From contig CP018627.1 in assembly GCA_002021875.1 (NCBI GenBank), positions 186,001 through 250,000 of the forward strand: a DNA stretch of 64,000 bases, read 5' to 3'. The translations under genes were made by a program, and so were the position numbers. This DNA is from Streptomyces hygroscopicus (GTDB lineage: Bacteria; Actinomycetota; Actinomycetes; Streptomycetales; Streptomycetaceae). Positions within the stretch are counted from its first letter, which is position 1, and the number at the start of each line of letters is the position of its first letter. The notes under the pieces are model-generated. The model did not search any database, was not told the DNA's origin, and saw only the letters and a program-made list of their open reading frames with translations. Positions 22,630-31,664 of the stretch are shown one piece after another.

Positions 22630-23418
22630 ATGTCCGGGGACCTGGTAGGGCGAGTGGCAGTGGTGACCGGCGCGGGTGGCGGGATCGGGCTCGCCTGCGT
22701 CCAGCACCTGCATGCTGCCGGTGCCCGCGTTGTCGGGGCTGACCTCGACGTCAGCGGGCTGGAGCCGCTCGCGGCCACCGGAGAGGTTCTCGGTGTTCCG
22801 TCCGACCTTCGCGACCCCCGCGGTGCGGCGACCGTGATGGAGGCGGCGACGGAGGCGTTCGGCCAGATTGACATCCTCGTCAACAACGCCGGAGTGGCCT
22901 CCGTGAGGCCCGGTTTCCTCGAGACCGGCGATGCCGACTGGAATGCGACCCTCGAGCTGAACCTCCTGGGCTATGTCCGCGCGGCACGGGCAGCAATCCC
23001 CATGATGCGGTCCGCTGGGGCAGGGGTGCTGATCCATATCGCTTCGGAAGCCGCCCGGATGCCGAACCCCCGACTGCCTGACTACAGCGTCTCGAAAGCC
23101 GCGGTGCTGATGTTGTCGAAGGTCCTGGCCGCCGAGTTCACATCTCAGGGCATCCGGTCCAACGTGGTCTCTCCGGCCTTCATCCGTTCTCCCATCTATG
23201 ACCGGCCCGGCGGCATCGCGGAGTCACTCGCGGAGGAGTTCGGCGTGGACAGGGAGACCGCCTTGCGTCGATACGTCGAGCTCAATCGCATCCCGGCCGG
23301 CCGACTCGGGACCGCCGACGAAGTCGCCGCCACGGTCGCTTTCCTTGCGTCGGAGCGCGCCTCGTTCATCTCCGGAGCCAATTTCGCAGTTGATGGTGGC
23401 GTCACGCCAACCGTGTGA
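22630..23418 (+). CDS. SDR-family NAD(P)-dependent oxidoreductase
   Basis: A 262-residue classical short-chain dehydrogenase. VVTGAGGGIGLACVQ is the cofactor loop and an acidic residue after the second strand (VGADLD) favours NAD. ILVNNAG is present, and the active site is SEAARMPNPRLPDYSVSK (Ser, Tyr, Lys). The ATG at 22630 follows AGGAGG. It lies 108 bp after the IclR gene and 30 bp before the binding-protein gene, so it is the first enzyme of the operon. It likely oxidises a hydroxyl of the imported compound. Confidence 0.88.
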   Translation: MSGDLVGRVAVVTGAGGGIGLACVQHLHAAGARVVGADLDVSGLEPLAATGEVLGVPSDLRDPRGAATVMEAATEAFGQIDILVNNAGVASVRPGFLETGDADWNATLELNLLGYVRAARAAIPMMRSAGAGVLIHIASEAARMPNPRLPDYSVSKAAVLMLSKVLAAEFTSQGIRSNVVSPAFIRSPIYDRPGGIAESLAEEFGVDRETALRRYVELNRIPAGRLGTADEVAATVAFLASERASFISGANFAVDGGVTPTV

Positions 23419-23448
23419 TTCGCCAGTTAGAAAGCAAAGGGAAATGCC

Positions 23449-24408
23449 ATGAAAGTCGCTATCCAGACCATTTCCACTCCGGGGCGAAGTGCCGCCGTGC
23501 TCGCAAGTGCTCTCGTCGTCGCTGCTGGTGGGCTGGTTGGCTGCGCTGTCGGAGACAGTACCTCCGACGGCAAGACCACGGTGGGCGTTACGCTCAACGC
23601 GGCCTCGAATCCGTTCTTCCTCGCCGAAGGAAAGGCGATCAAGGAGGCTGCCCGTAAAAAGTCGCTGGATGTGTCCGTCCAGTACGCCAATGCCGATGTC
23701 TCGGTCCAGAGTGACCAGATAGACGCGTTCATACGGAAGGGCGTCGATTCCATCGTCGTCGATGCAGTCGACTCCAACGGCATCGGTCCGGCGGTGCTCA
23801 GGGCCAAACAGGCCCACATTCCCGTCGTCGCGATAGACGTGACAGCGACCGGCGCCGATTCCTCCATCACCAGCGACAATGAACAGGCCGGACGGGAGGC
23901 GTGCAGCTACCTCATCAAGCAGCTCGGCGGCAAGGGCAAGATGGCCATCGTCGACGGCTCCGCGGTCTCAGCGATCAACGACCGGATGAAGGGCTGCAAG
24001 CAGGCCATCAAGGCCAGCCCCGGCATCAAGATCGTCGCGACACAGCGAGCCGACCTCACGCGCGACAAAAGCATGAACGTGGCGAGCAGCATCCTCACCA
24101 GCCACCCGGACATCGACGGCTTTTTCGGCGTCAACGACCCCACAGCCGTCGGCATCGCTCTCGCGGCAAAACAGAAGCGCGCTGACGTGAAGATCGTAGG
24201 AGTGGACGGAGCGAAGCAGCTCACGGATCTCTTCGACAATGGTCTGGTCATCGGCACGTCAGGCCAGAACCCCGCAGAACTCGGGCGAGACGGGCTCGAT
24301 ATGGCGGTCACGCTCGCGAAGGGCAAAAAGCCCAAGTCCACGATGAGCCTGGTGCCGACTTTCCTGGTGACCCCCAAGACGATCAGCGACTACGAAAGCT
24401 GGGGCTGA
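23449..24408 (+). CDS. CUT2 sugar-binding lipoprotein, first importer
   Basis: A 319-residue solute-binding protein of the RbsB/LacI-like fold, anchored outside the membrane. Signal with lipobox LVGC (Cys32). The mature part begins with TVGVTLNAASNPFF, the standard ribose-binding start, and contains GVDSIVVDAVDSNGIGP and VGVDGAKQLTDL. Its stop overlaps the ATG of the ATPase gene by one base (TGATG). Binds a pentose or another small polyol-like compound; which one is not visible. Sequence is clearly different from the second binding protein at 34270. Confidence 0.9.
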   Translation: MKVAIQTISTPGRSAAVLASALVVAAGGLVGCAVGDSTSDGKTTVGVTLNAASNPFFLAEGKAIKEAARKKSLDVSVQYANADVSVQSDQIDAFIRKGVDSIVVDAVDSNGIGPAVLRAKQAHIPVVAIDVTATGADSSITSDNEQAGREACSYLIKQLGGKGKMAIVDGSAVSAINDRMKGCKQAIKASPGIKIVATQRADLTRDKSMNVASSILTSHPDIDGFFGVNDPTAVGIALAAKQKRADVKIVGVDGAKQLTDLFDNGLVIGTSGQNPAELGRDGLDMAVTLAKGKKPKSTMSLVPTFLVTPKTISDYESWG

Positions 24409-25946
24409 TGCAATCACAGGTTATTGGGGGGCCTGTTGCGCAACTCGTTGGAATTGCCAAGTCATTCGCCCACAACCGGGTGCTGGACGATGTGACGCTG
24501 ACACTCGAAGCGCGACGCGTGCATGTACTTGCGGGAGAGAACGGTGCCGGCAAGTCGACGCTGATCAAGATCCTCACCGGTATCGAGCCACAGGACGCCG
24601 GTGACATTCTGATCGACGGTCGCCCGGTGGAATTCAACGGCCCCGGCAACGCGCGAGCTCTCGGCATCGCGGTGGTTCACCAAGAATTGAGTCTGGTCCC
24701 GGATCTTACGGTCGCCGACAATCTCACGCTGGGCGCGGAGCCGCGACACCGGGGTGGGCGACTTGATTTCCGATCGGCACGTGAGAACGCTGTGGCGGCT
24801 CTGAACCGCGTGGGCGCCTCGCTCAGCCCGGATGCGCAAGTCGGGCAGCTCAGCGTCGGCGAGCAGCAGTTGATCGAGATCGCCCGTGCGCTCTCCGAGA
24901 ACCCACGGCTCCTGGTGCTCGACGAGCCCACCGCCGCGCTGTCCCAGAAGGAAGCCGACCACCTGCTGGGCATTGTCGAGGAACTCCGGGCCCAGGGGCT
25001 TGCGATCCTTTACATCAGCCACCGGATGGAGGAGATCCATCGGCTCGCCGACCACGTCACCGTGCTCAGGGACGGCCACGTCGCCGACTCGATGCCGCGA
25101 GCCGACATGAGCGAGGACCGGATCGTCACGTCGATGGTCGGCCGGCCCGTCAACGACCTGTATGACCATGGACGTGGATCCGCCCGGGGAGATGTGCGAC
25201 TGAGTGTCCGCGGCCTGAGGTCGAACGTCGTCCAGGAAACATCCCTGGAGGTGCGGGCGGGGGAGGTCGTCGGTCTCGCCGGCATCGTCGGCGCCGGGCG
25301 GAGCGAACTGTGCCGGCTGATCGCCGGGTTCGACCGTGCCGACGGCGGCGAGGTGACCGTCGACCGGCAGCGCGTGGATATCGCGAGGGTCGGCGGAGCG
25401 GCCGACGCCGACATCGTCATGCTGCCCGAGAGCCGCAAGGCGCAGGGACTCTTCCTCGGTATGTCCATCGCCGACAACGTGTGCATCGGCACCGCACTCG
25501 CCAAGCGGAGATTCGGCGGCACCTCTCCCTCGATGCTTCGCACCGCGGCGAAACCCCTGGCCGACCGGCTGAGGGTCAGAGCGACCAGTCTCGATCAGCC
25601 CGTCGGGGAACTGTCGGGTGGCAACCAGCAGAAGGTGCTCCTGGCACGGTGTCTGGCCAAGAAGCCAACCGTGCTCATCCTCGACGAACCGACCCGCGGG
25701 GTCGACATCGGTGCGAAGGCCGACATCTACACGCTGATCAATGACATCGCGACACAAGGTGTCGCGGTCATTCTCATCTCGTCCGAACTGCCCGAGATTC
25801 TCGGCATGTCGGATCGGGTGCTCGTCATGCATCAGCACCAGATCGTAGCCGAACTGGCCGGTAAGGACATGACTGAGGAGCACGTCGTCCGGTACGCCAC
25901 CGGGCTCGTACGCAAGGAAGCAGTGCCTGTTGAGGTGAACTCATGA
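24408..25946 (+). CDS. CUT2 ABC transporter ATPase, first importer
   Basis: A 512-residue double ATPase of the RbsA/XylG type. N-terminal domain: Walker A GENGAGKST (about 47-55), signature LSVGEQQ, Walker B LVLDEPTAAL. C-terminal domain: the family's degenerate Walker A (GIVGAGRSEL), signature LSGGNQQK and canonical Walker B LILDEPTRGVD. All expected residues for this family are present, in contrast to its counterpart at 31665. Overlaps the permease start by four bases. Confidence 0.93.
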   Translation: MQSQVIGGPVAQLVGIAKSFAHNRVLDDVTLTLEARRVHVLAGENGAGKSTLIKILTGIEPQDAGDILIDGRPVEFNGPGNARALGIAVVHQELSLVPDLTVADNLTLGAEPRHRGGRLDFRSARENAVAALNRVGASLSPDAQVGQLSVGEQQLIEIARALSENPRLLVLDEPTAALSQKEADHLLGIVEELRAQGLAILYISHRMEEIHRLADHVTVLRDGHVADSMPRADMSEDRIVTSMVGRPVNDLYDHGRGSARGDVRLSVRGLRSNVVQETSLEVRAGEVVGLAGIVGAGRSELCRLIAGFDRADGGEVTVDRQRVDIARVGGAADADIVMLPESRKAQGLFLGMSIADNVCIGTALAKRRFGGTSPSMLRTAAKPLADRLRVRATSLDQPVGELSGGNQQKVLLARCLAKKPTVLILDEPTRGVDIGAKADIYTLINDIATQGVAVILISSELPEILGMSDRVLVMHQHQIVAELAGKDMTEEHVVRYATGLVRKEAVPVEVNS

Positions 25947-26971
25947 ACGACATCGTGGCCGCTCAACGCGAGCGTGCGGCCGACTCGTCACGACCGACCG
26001 CACCCAAGCGCATGCGCTTGCACACCAGCCTCTCCACTGTTGCCGACCGCCTCGGCGTCGCCATCGCGCTCATCGTTCTCGTGGTGCTCTTCGCCCTGGC
26101 CACGCCCCATTTCCTCACCGTGGTGAATCTGCTGGATGTCGTGCGTCAGATCTCGGTGACGGCGATCCTCGGCGCCGGTCTGACGTTCGTCATCATGACG
26201 GCCGGCATCGATCTGTCAGTGGGATCGGCCGTCGGGGTCACCGCGTTCGCCGCCGTCTCACTCACTCTCGACGGTGCCCCCGCCCCCCTGGCTCTGGCCG
26301 CCGCCCTGCTGACCGGGATCGTAGTCGGCCTGATCAACGGCGTGCTCGTGGCCAAGCTCGGCCTTGCGGCGTTCATCGTGACGCTCGCGGCGCTGACATA
26401 TCTGCGCGGTGTCACCTACGTCGGCACCGATGGCACCACTCTGTTCTCCACACATCTCAGCTACTCAGTGCTGGGCCAGGGCTCGATTCTCGGCATCCCC
26501 GTGCCCATCGTCGTCATGGCCGCCGTGTTCGCCATCGGCTGGTACGTACTGCAGCGCACCGTTTTCGGGCGCTGGGTGCACGCCGTGGGAGGGAATGCGG
26601 AAGCCGCACGCCTGGCGGGCATACCGGTGCGACGGGTCCTGGTGACCGTCTACGTCATCTCCGGTCTGTGCGCCGGCATCGGCGGGATCCTCTCCTCGGC
26701 CAAGCTCCAAAGCGCCGTCCCCGACCTCGGCACCGGCTATGAGCTCTCCGCCATCGCCGCCGTCGTCCTCGGCGGGACGTCCCTCATGGGCGGACGCGGA
26801 TCGCTCATCGGCACGCTCGTGGGCGCGGCCATCATCGGCGTCCTCGTCAACGGTTTGACGCTGCTCGATGTGTCGTCCTTCTACCAGCAGATCATCCAGG
26901 GAGTCGTCATCGTGATGGCCGTCGGCCTTGACAGGTTGAGGACTCGCAACGCCGTCACCGAAGGAGCATAG
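25943..26971 (+). CDS. CUT2 ABC transporter permease, first importer
   Basis: A 342-residue integral membrane permease of the RbsC family with about 8-10 helices. Motifs include GAGLTFVIMTAGIDLSVGSA and ELSAIAAVVLGGTSLMGGRG (the EAA-like cytoplasmic loop region). An extended 35-residue hydrophilic N-terminus precedes the first helix. ATGA overlap with the ATPase. Only one permease is encoded, so a homodimer is expected. Confidence 0.93.
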   Translation: MNDIVAAQRERAADSSRPTAPKRMRLHTSLSTVADRLGVAIALIVLVVLFALATPHFLTVVNLLDVVRQISVTAILGAGLTFVIMTAGIDLSVGSAVGVTAFAAVSLTLDGAPAPLALAAALLTGIVVGLINGVLVAKLGLAAFIVTLAALTYLRGVTYVGTDGTTLFSTHLSYSVLGQGSILGIPVPIVVMAAVFAIGWYVLQRTVFGRWVHAVGGNAEAARLAGIPVRRVLVTVYVISGLCAGIGGILSSAKLQSAVPDLGTGYELSAIAAVVLGGTSLMGGRGSLIGTLVGAAIIGVLVNGLTLLDVSSFYQQIIQGVVIVMAVGLDRLRTRNAVTEGA

Positions 26972-26973
26972 GA

Positions 26974-28497
26974 GTGACATCTCCTCAGCAGCTTGCCGCC
27001 CAACAGCTCGTCGACGCCTCATCGCACCTTGAGAGCGTCCCCAAACAGCTCTTCATCGGCGGTCGGTGGATCCAGTCGAGCACTGGTGGAGGACCACTGT
27101 CGGTGGAGGACCCCGCGCAGGGCCAGGCCATCGCGGAGGTGGCTGACGCGGGCGTCGAGGACGCCGTGGCAGCGCTCGACGCCGCCGTGGCGGCGCAGTC
27201 GGCTTGGGCCGCGCAGCCCCCACGGCGCCGGGCGGAGATCCTACGGCGCGCGTACGACCTGATGGTGGACCGCGCCGCCGCGCTGGCCGCCGTCCTGACG
27301 GCGGAGATGGGAAAGCCCTACCAGCAGGCCCTGGCGGAAGTGGAATACGCCGCGGGCTACCTGCGCTGGTACGCGGAGGAGGCCGTGCGCGTCAACGGTC
27401 GGTTCACCGTCCCGGAGAACGGGGTCGGCCGCATCCTCACCATGGGACAGCCGGTGGGCCCCTGCCTCTTCGTGACGCCATGGAACTTCCCCCTGGCCAT
27501 GGGGACCCGAAAGATCGGGCCCGCGCTGGCCGCAGGATGCACCTGCGTCATCAAGCCGGCGTCACAGACGCCGCTGAGCATGCTCGCGCTCGCCGCGATC
27601 TTCGAGGAGGCCGGACTTCCGCCCGGCGTCCTGAACGTGTTCGTCAGCCGCAGCTCGTCGCGCACGGTCGGCGCGCTGATGAGGGACTCGCGTCTGCGCA
27701 AGATCTCCTTCACCGGGTCGACCGAGATCGGGCGGCTGCTGGTCAGGCAATCGGCCGACCAACTGCTACGGGTCTCGATGGAGCTCGGTGGCAACGCACC
27801 GTTCGTCGTCTTCCCGGACGCCGACATCGAGGCGGCCGTCGACGGGGCAATGATCGCGAAGTTGCGGAACAACGGTGAGGCATGCACCAGCGCCAACCGG
27901 TTCTATGTGCACCGCGAGGTGATCGGTGAATTCGCCGAGGCACTCGCCGAGCGGTTCCGTTCCCTGCGGGTGGGGCCCGGCCTGGAGCTGTCCAGCGACG
28001 TGGGCCCGCTCATCGACGGCACACAGCGCACAAAGGTGGCCGATCTGGTCCGTGACGCGACCGAGAGAGGCGGGCGTCTGGTCGTCGGCGGTGGAATCCC
28101 CGACCGGCCGGGATATTTCATCGAGCCGACCGTGGTGTCGGACGTTCCCGAGGACGCTCGGGTGCTGACCGAGGAGATCTTCGGCCCCTTCGCTCCGGTG
28201 GTCGCGTTCGAGAAGGAACCGGACGTGATCCAGCGTGCGAATGCCAGTGAGTTCGGGCTCGCCGCGTACGTCTACACCAAGGACCTGGACAGGGCTCTGC
28301 GCGTTGCCGAGCTGCTTGAGACCGGAATGGTGGCCGTCAACCAAGGCATGGTGTCGAACGTGGCCGCCCCCTTCGGCGGGGTGAAGCAGTCCGGGTTCGG
28401 GCGCGAGGGCGGCCCCGAGGGCATCGCGGAGTACCTGGAGACCAAGTATGTGGCGCTGAACGCCGGCACCCCTCCGACGAAGGAGGCTGTTCGATGA
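26974..28497 (+). CDS. NAD(P)-dependent aldehyde dehydrogenase
   Basis: A 507-residue ALDH of the succinate-semialdehyde/glycolaldehyde-type group. Catalytic Cys at about 304 (NNGEACTSANRF) and general-base Glu at about 270 (MELGGNAPF) are present, as is the cofactor segment PWNFPLAMGTRKI. The GTG start follows AAGGAG, 2 bp after the permease stop, and the end overlaps the PRISE gene (ATGA). It would oxidise an aldehyde produced from the imported compound, perhaps after the SDR or a retro-aldol step. Confidence 0.92.
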   Translation: MTSPQQLAAQQLVDASSHLESVPKQLFIGGRWIQSSTGGGPLSVEDPAQGQAIAEVADAGVEDAVAALDAAVAAQSAWAAQPPRRRAEILRRAYDLMVDRAAALAAVLTAEMGKPYQQALAEVEYAAGYLRWYAEEAVRVNGRFTVPENGVGRILTMGQPVGPCLFVTPWNFPLAMGTRKIGPALAAGCTCVIKPASQTPLSMLALAAIFEEAGLPPGVLNVFVSRSSSRTVGALMRDSRLRKISFTGSTEIGRLLVRQSADQLLRVSMELGGNAPFVVFPDADIEAAVDGAMIAKLRNNGEACTSANRFYVHREVIGEFAEALAERFRSLRVGPGLELSSDVGPLIDGTQRTKVADLVRDATERGGRLVVGGGIPDRPGYFIEPTVVSDVPEDARVLTEEIFGPFAPVVAFEKEPDVIQRANASEFGLAAYVYTKDLDRALRVAELLETGMVAVNQGMVSNVAAPFGGVKQSGFGREGGPEGIAEYLETKYVALNAGTPPTKEAVR

Positions 28498-29555
28498 GCC
28501 GTTCCGCAACCCTGGTCGTGGGCGCGCACGGTGTGATCGGAGGGGCCGTGGTGCGCCGTCTGGTCGCGGAGGGACGCCACGTCGTCACCCTCGCCCGCCG
28601 AGGCAAGGCCCGGCTGGAGGACGGAACCGAGGTCGAGGACCACATCCAGGTCGATCTGCTGGACGCGTCCGCGGCGCGGACCCGCCTCGGCGACCGGGCC
28701 GACATCACCGAAATCGTCTACGCCGGCTACACGGAACGCGAGACGATGGCGGCCACAGTGGCGCCGAATGTGGCGATGCTCCGGCATGTGCTCGAGGCCG
28801 TTCACGCGTCACCGTCCGAACTCCGGCAGGTCGTGCTCATCGGCGGGGGCAAGTCCTACGGGGAGCATCTGGGCGTCTACAAGACCCCGGCCAAGGAGTC
28901 GGACCCCCGGTTCCTCGGGCCGATCTTCTACAACGACCAGGAAGATCTCCTCCACGAAGACGCGCAGCGGCACGGATACACATGGACCGTACTGCGGCCG
29001 GACGCCGTCATCGGGCTGAGTTTCGGCTCACCGATGAACATGCTCACCGGCGTGGCCGTCTACGCCGGAGTCTGCCGGCACCTGGGCGTCCCGCTGCGTT
29101 TCCCCGGCACCCTCAACGCGTGGTCCGCACTGCATCAGGCCACCGACGCCTCGGTCATCGCCGGGGCCGTCCACTGGGCTCTGGAATCGGCGGCGGCCCG
29201 CGGCGAGGTGTTCAACGTGACCAATGGCGACCACTTCCGATGGCAGCACCTGTGGCCGGAGATCGGTGCGTTCTTCGGGATGGAGACCGCTCCGCCGCAG
29301 CCGATGTCGCTGGCCGAGCACATGGCCGACAAGGGCGGTGTCTGGGACGACATCGTCGCTCGTCACCGGCTCCGGCCCGAACCGATCGAGCACCTCGCGG
29401 CCTGGCCCTTCGTCGACGGGTGGTTCTCGATGGAAGCGGACATGGTCCAGAGCACCATCAAGATCAGGCAAGCCGGCTTCACCGACTGCCTTGACACCCA
29501 CGAGAGCTTCATCGGCAACCTTGCGCGGCTGCGCGAGCTGTCCATCATCCCCTGA
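28494..29555 (+). CDS. PRISE-type NAD(P)-dependent reductase (extended SDR)
   Basis: A 353-residue extended short-chain reductase. The Rossmann start is VVGAHGVIGGAVVR. The diagnostic features are GGGKSYGEHLGVYKTPAKES and then FYNDQEDLL. These resemble the PRISE group (progesterone 5-beta-reductase/iridoid synthase-like), which reduces enones or cyclises dialdehydes in plants and is less common in bacteria. The usual plant catalytic Tyr is found in IFYNDQED and the Lys in GGKSYG. Translationally coupled to the ALDH. An enone- or terpenoid-like intermediate would fit; inference. Confidence 0.8.
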   Translation: MSRSATLVVGAHGVIGGAVVRRLVAEGRHVVTLARRGKARLEDGTEVEDHIQVDLLDASAARTRLGDRADITEIVYAGYTERETMAATVAPNVAMLRHVLEAVHASPSELRQVVLIGGGKSYGEHLGVYKTPAKESDPRFLGPIFYNDQEDLLHEDAQRHGYTWTVLRPDAVIGLSFGSPMNMLTGVAVYAGVCRHLGVPLRFPGTLNAWSALHQATDASVIAGAVHWALESAAARGEVFNVTNGDHFRWQHLWPEIGAFFGMETAPPQPMSLAEHMADKGGVWDDIVARHRLRPEPIEHLAAWPFVDGWFSMEADMVQSTIKIRQAGFTDCLDTHESFIGNLARLRELSIIP

Positions 29556-29585
29556 CTCCCCCCGCATTCCCATTGGAGAGCCGCG

Positions 29586-31337
29586 ATGACCTCATCGAAC
29601 CCCAACTACGCTGATCCGCGCGCCATCGCCGAGTCCTGGCTACGGCAGTTCGGCACCTCGTTGATGCCTGGAAACGACCTGTCCATCCATTTCGCGCCCG
29701 AGTGCTACTGGCGTGACCTGCTGTCGTTCACCGGAGAACTGCGGACCTTCTCCGGCACTCAGGTGGCCGAGGAGCTGGCCCGACGTCAGCCGGAGGCGAA
29801 GGCCACCAACTTCCGGCCGGCGGAGGGCCGGACCGGGCCGCGCGTGGTCGAACGGAACGGTGTGACCAGCGTGGAAGCCATCTTCGAGTTCGACATCCTC
29901 GCCGGGTCGGGTATCGGGGTCGTCCGCCTCGTCGATGTCCCGGGACAGGGATACCGCGCCCGGAACCTCTTCACCTCGCTGGACCAGCTCGCCGGGCATC
30001 CGGAGCACATCGGCGAGAACCGCCCGGTGGGAAAGGCGGATTCCACGAAGTTCGAGGGTCCCAACTGGCTCGACCGGCGACAGACCGCCATAGCCTACAA
30101 GGACCGCGATCCCCAGGTGCTGATCGTGGGAGGCGGCCAGACCGGTCTGGCGCTCGCCGCTCGGCTCGGTCAGCTCGACGTGGACACCCTGATCATCGAT
30201 ACACACGAGCGCCCGGGGGACAACTGGCGCAAGCGCTACCACTCACTCACCCTGCACAATGCCGTATGGCTCAACGACATGCCGTATATGCCGTTTCCGC
30301 AGACCTGGCCGGTGTTCGTGCCGAAGGACAAGCTCGCGGGATGGTTCGAGTCGTACGTCGATGCCATGGAAATCAACTTCTGGGGCTCATCCACGTTCGA
30401 GCACGGCGCCTATGACGAGGACTCCGGCACGTGGGAGGCGCGCATCCGCCGAGCGGACGGCAGTGTGCGCGTCCTACGGCCACAGCACGTCGTACTCGCG
30501 ACCGGGGTGAGCGGCATCCCGTACCTGCCGACGCTGCCCGGCCTCGACGAGTTCCAGGGAGAGGTCATCCACTCCAGCGCCTACACCAGCGGCGCGGAGC
30601 ACACCGGCAAGCGTGTGATCGTCATCGGCACCGGAAACAGCGGACACGATGTCGCCCAGGACCTTCATGCGGGCGGTGCGACGGTGACGATGGTGCAACG
30701 GCGCTCGACCACCGTGGCCAGCATCGACCCGAGTGCCGCCGCCGCGGACGCGAGTTACATGACCGCTCCCACGGTCGAGGACAGCGACCTCATCGGTCTT
30801 TCCGTGCCGTACCCCGACATGTACGCCGGGAGTCAGGCCCTCACCGCCACAATGAAGGAGTTCGACCAAGACCTCGTCGCGGCGTTGGAAACAGCCGGTT
30901 TCCGTACGGACTACGGTGAGGAAGACTCCGGATTCCAAATCAAGTACATGACCCGCGGAGGTGGCTACTACCTCAACGTGGGATGCTCGGAACTCATCAT
31001 CTCCCAGGAGATCGGGCTCATCCAGTTCGCTGACGCCGACGGCTTCACCGCCCAGGGGCTCCGGATGAGCGACGGGACTGTGGTCAAGGCCGATCTGGTC
31101 GTGCTCGCCACCGGCTACCAGAGCCAGCAGGAGGGCGTCCGCCGGCTGATGGGGGACGAGGTCGCCGACGCCGTCGGTCCGATCTGGGGCTACGACGACG
31201 AGGGCGAAGTACGCAACATGTGGCGTCGTACCGCCCAGCGCGGGCTGTGGTTCTCAGCCGGCAACTTCCAGATGTGCCGCACCTACTCCAAGGTGTTGGC
31301 GATGCAGCTCCGGCAAGAGTTGGGCGCGGCCGGCTGA
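29586..31337 (+). CDS. Flavin-containing monooxygenase with N-terminal NTF2-like domain
   Basis: A 583-residue oxygenase. Residues 1-150 form a SnoaL/NTF2-like domain (SLMPGNDLSIHFAPECYWRD). From about 175 there is a class B flavin monooxygenase: FAD motif LIVGGGQTGLALAARL, NADPH motif VIVIGTGNSGHDVAQDL and VVLATG motifs. It inserts one oxygen from O2, as a Baeyer-Villiger or N/C-hydroxylating enzyme. The ATG follows TTGGAGAG, 30 bp after the PRISE gene. The two-domain layout resembles uncharacterised actinobacterial and fungal proteins related to YUCCA-like monooxygenases. Substrate probably a ketone or aromatic acid, not provable. Confidence 0.85.
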   Translation: MTSSNPNYADPRAIAESWLRQFGTSLMPGNDLSIHFAPECYWRDLLSFTGELRTFSGTQVAEELARRQPEAKATNFRPAEGRTGPRVVERNGVTSVEAIFEFDILAGSGIGVVRLVDVPGQGYRARNLFTSLDQLAGHPEHIGENRPVGKADSTKFEGPNWLDRRQTAIAYKDRDPQVLIVGGGQTGLALAARLGQLDVDTLIIDTHERPGDNWRKRYHSLTLHNAVWLNDMPYMPFPQTWPVFVPKDKLAGWFESYVDAMEINFWGSSTFEHGAYDEDSGTWEARIRRADGSVRVLRPQHVVLATGVSGIPYLPTLPGLDEFQGEVIHSSAYTSGAEHTGKRVIVIGTGNSGHDVAQDLHAGGATVTMVQRRSTTVASIDPSAAAADASYMTAPTVEDSDLIGLSVPYPDMYAGSQALTATMKEFDQDLVAALETAGFRTDYGEEDSGFQIKYMTRGGGYYLNVGCSELIISQEIGLIQFADADGFTAQGLRMSDGTVVKADLVVLATGYQSQQEGVRRLMGDEVADAVGPIWGYDDEGEVRNMWRRTAQRGLWFSAGNFQMCRTYSKVLAMQLRQELGAAG

Positions 31338-31664
31338 CTGAGGGGCCCGTGGTGTGACGGGAGGCGGCGGACCGTCCCTGGCAGGACGCCGTGCCTTCCG
31401 CTCCGGATCGCTCGGACTTGGCGCGTCCGGCGCCGGGTCCGAGCCCGGAATTTCTGATACGCGCGGCACTTGAGCGCGGTGTGGTCACGGTGGCGAACTC
31501 GCACTGCCGACGAGCAGGCCCTTCGGCCTCGGCGCGCGGCCGCGGTCCGCGTGCCACAGATGCCGCCGTTCGTCGGCGGCCCCACCTGATAGCAGGAACT
31601 CCAGCATTCCCTGGGAACGGAAGGCCCTCGACCCGCTCCAGGAAGAGCTCAAGGAGAGTCACCC
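31338..31664. other. Spacer before the second ABC importer
   Basis: About 327 bp with no ORF I can support and no copy of the GGAC-N5-GTCC motif. It may hold an internal promoter; none is obvious. AAGGAGAG at the end is the RBS for the ATPase at 31665. Confidence 0.4.

Noticed and set aside
24462-25883. A 473-codon minus-strand ORF
   Set aside because: Exact antisense shadow of the first ABC ATPase; no RBS, and composition follows the third-position GC pattern of the real gene.
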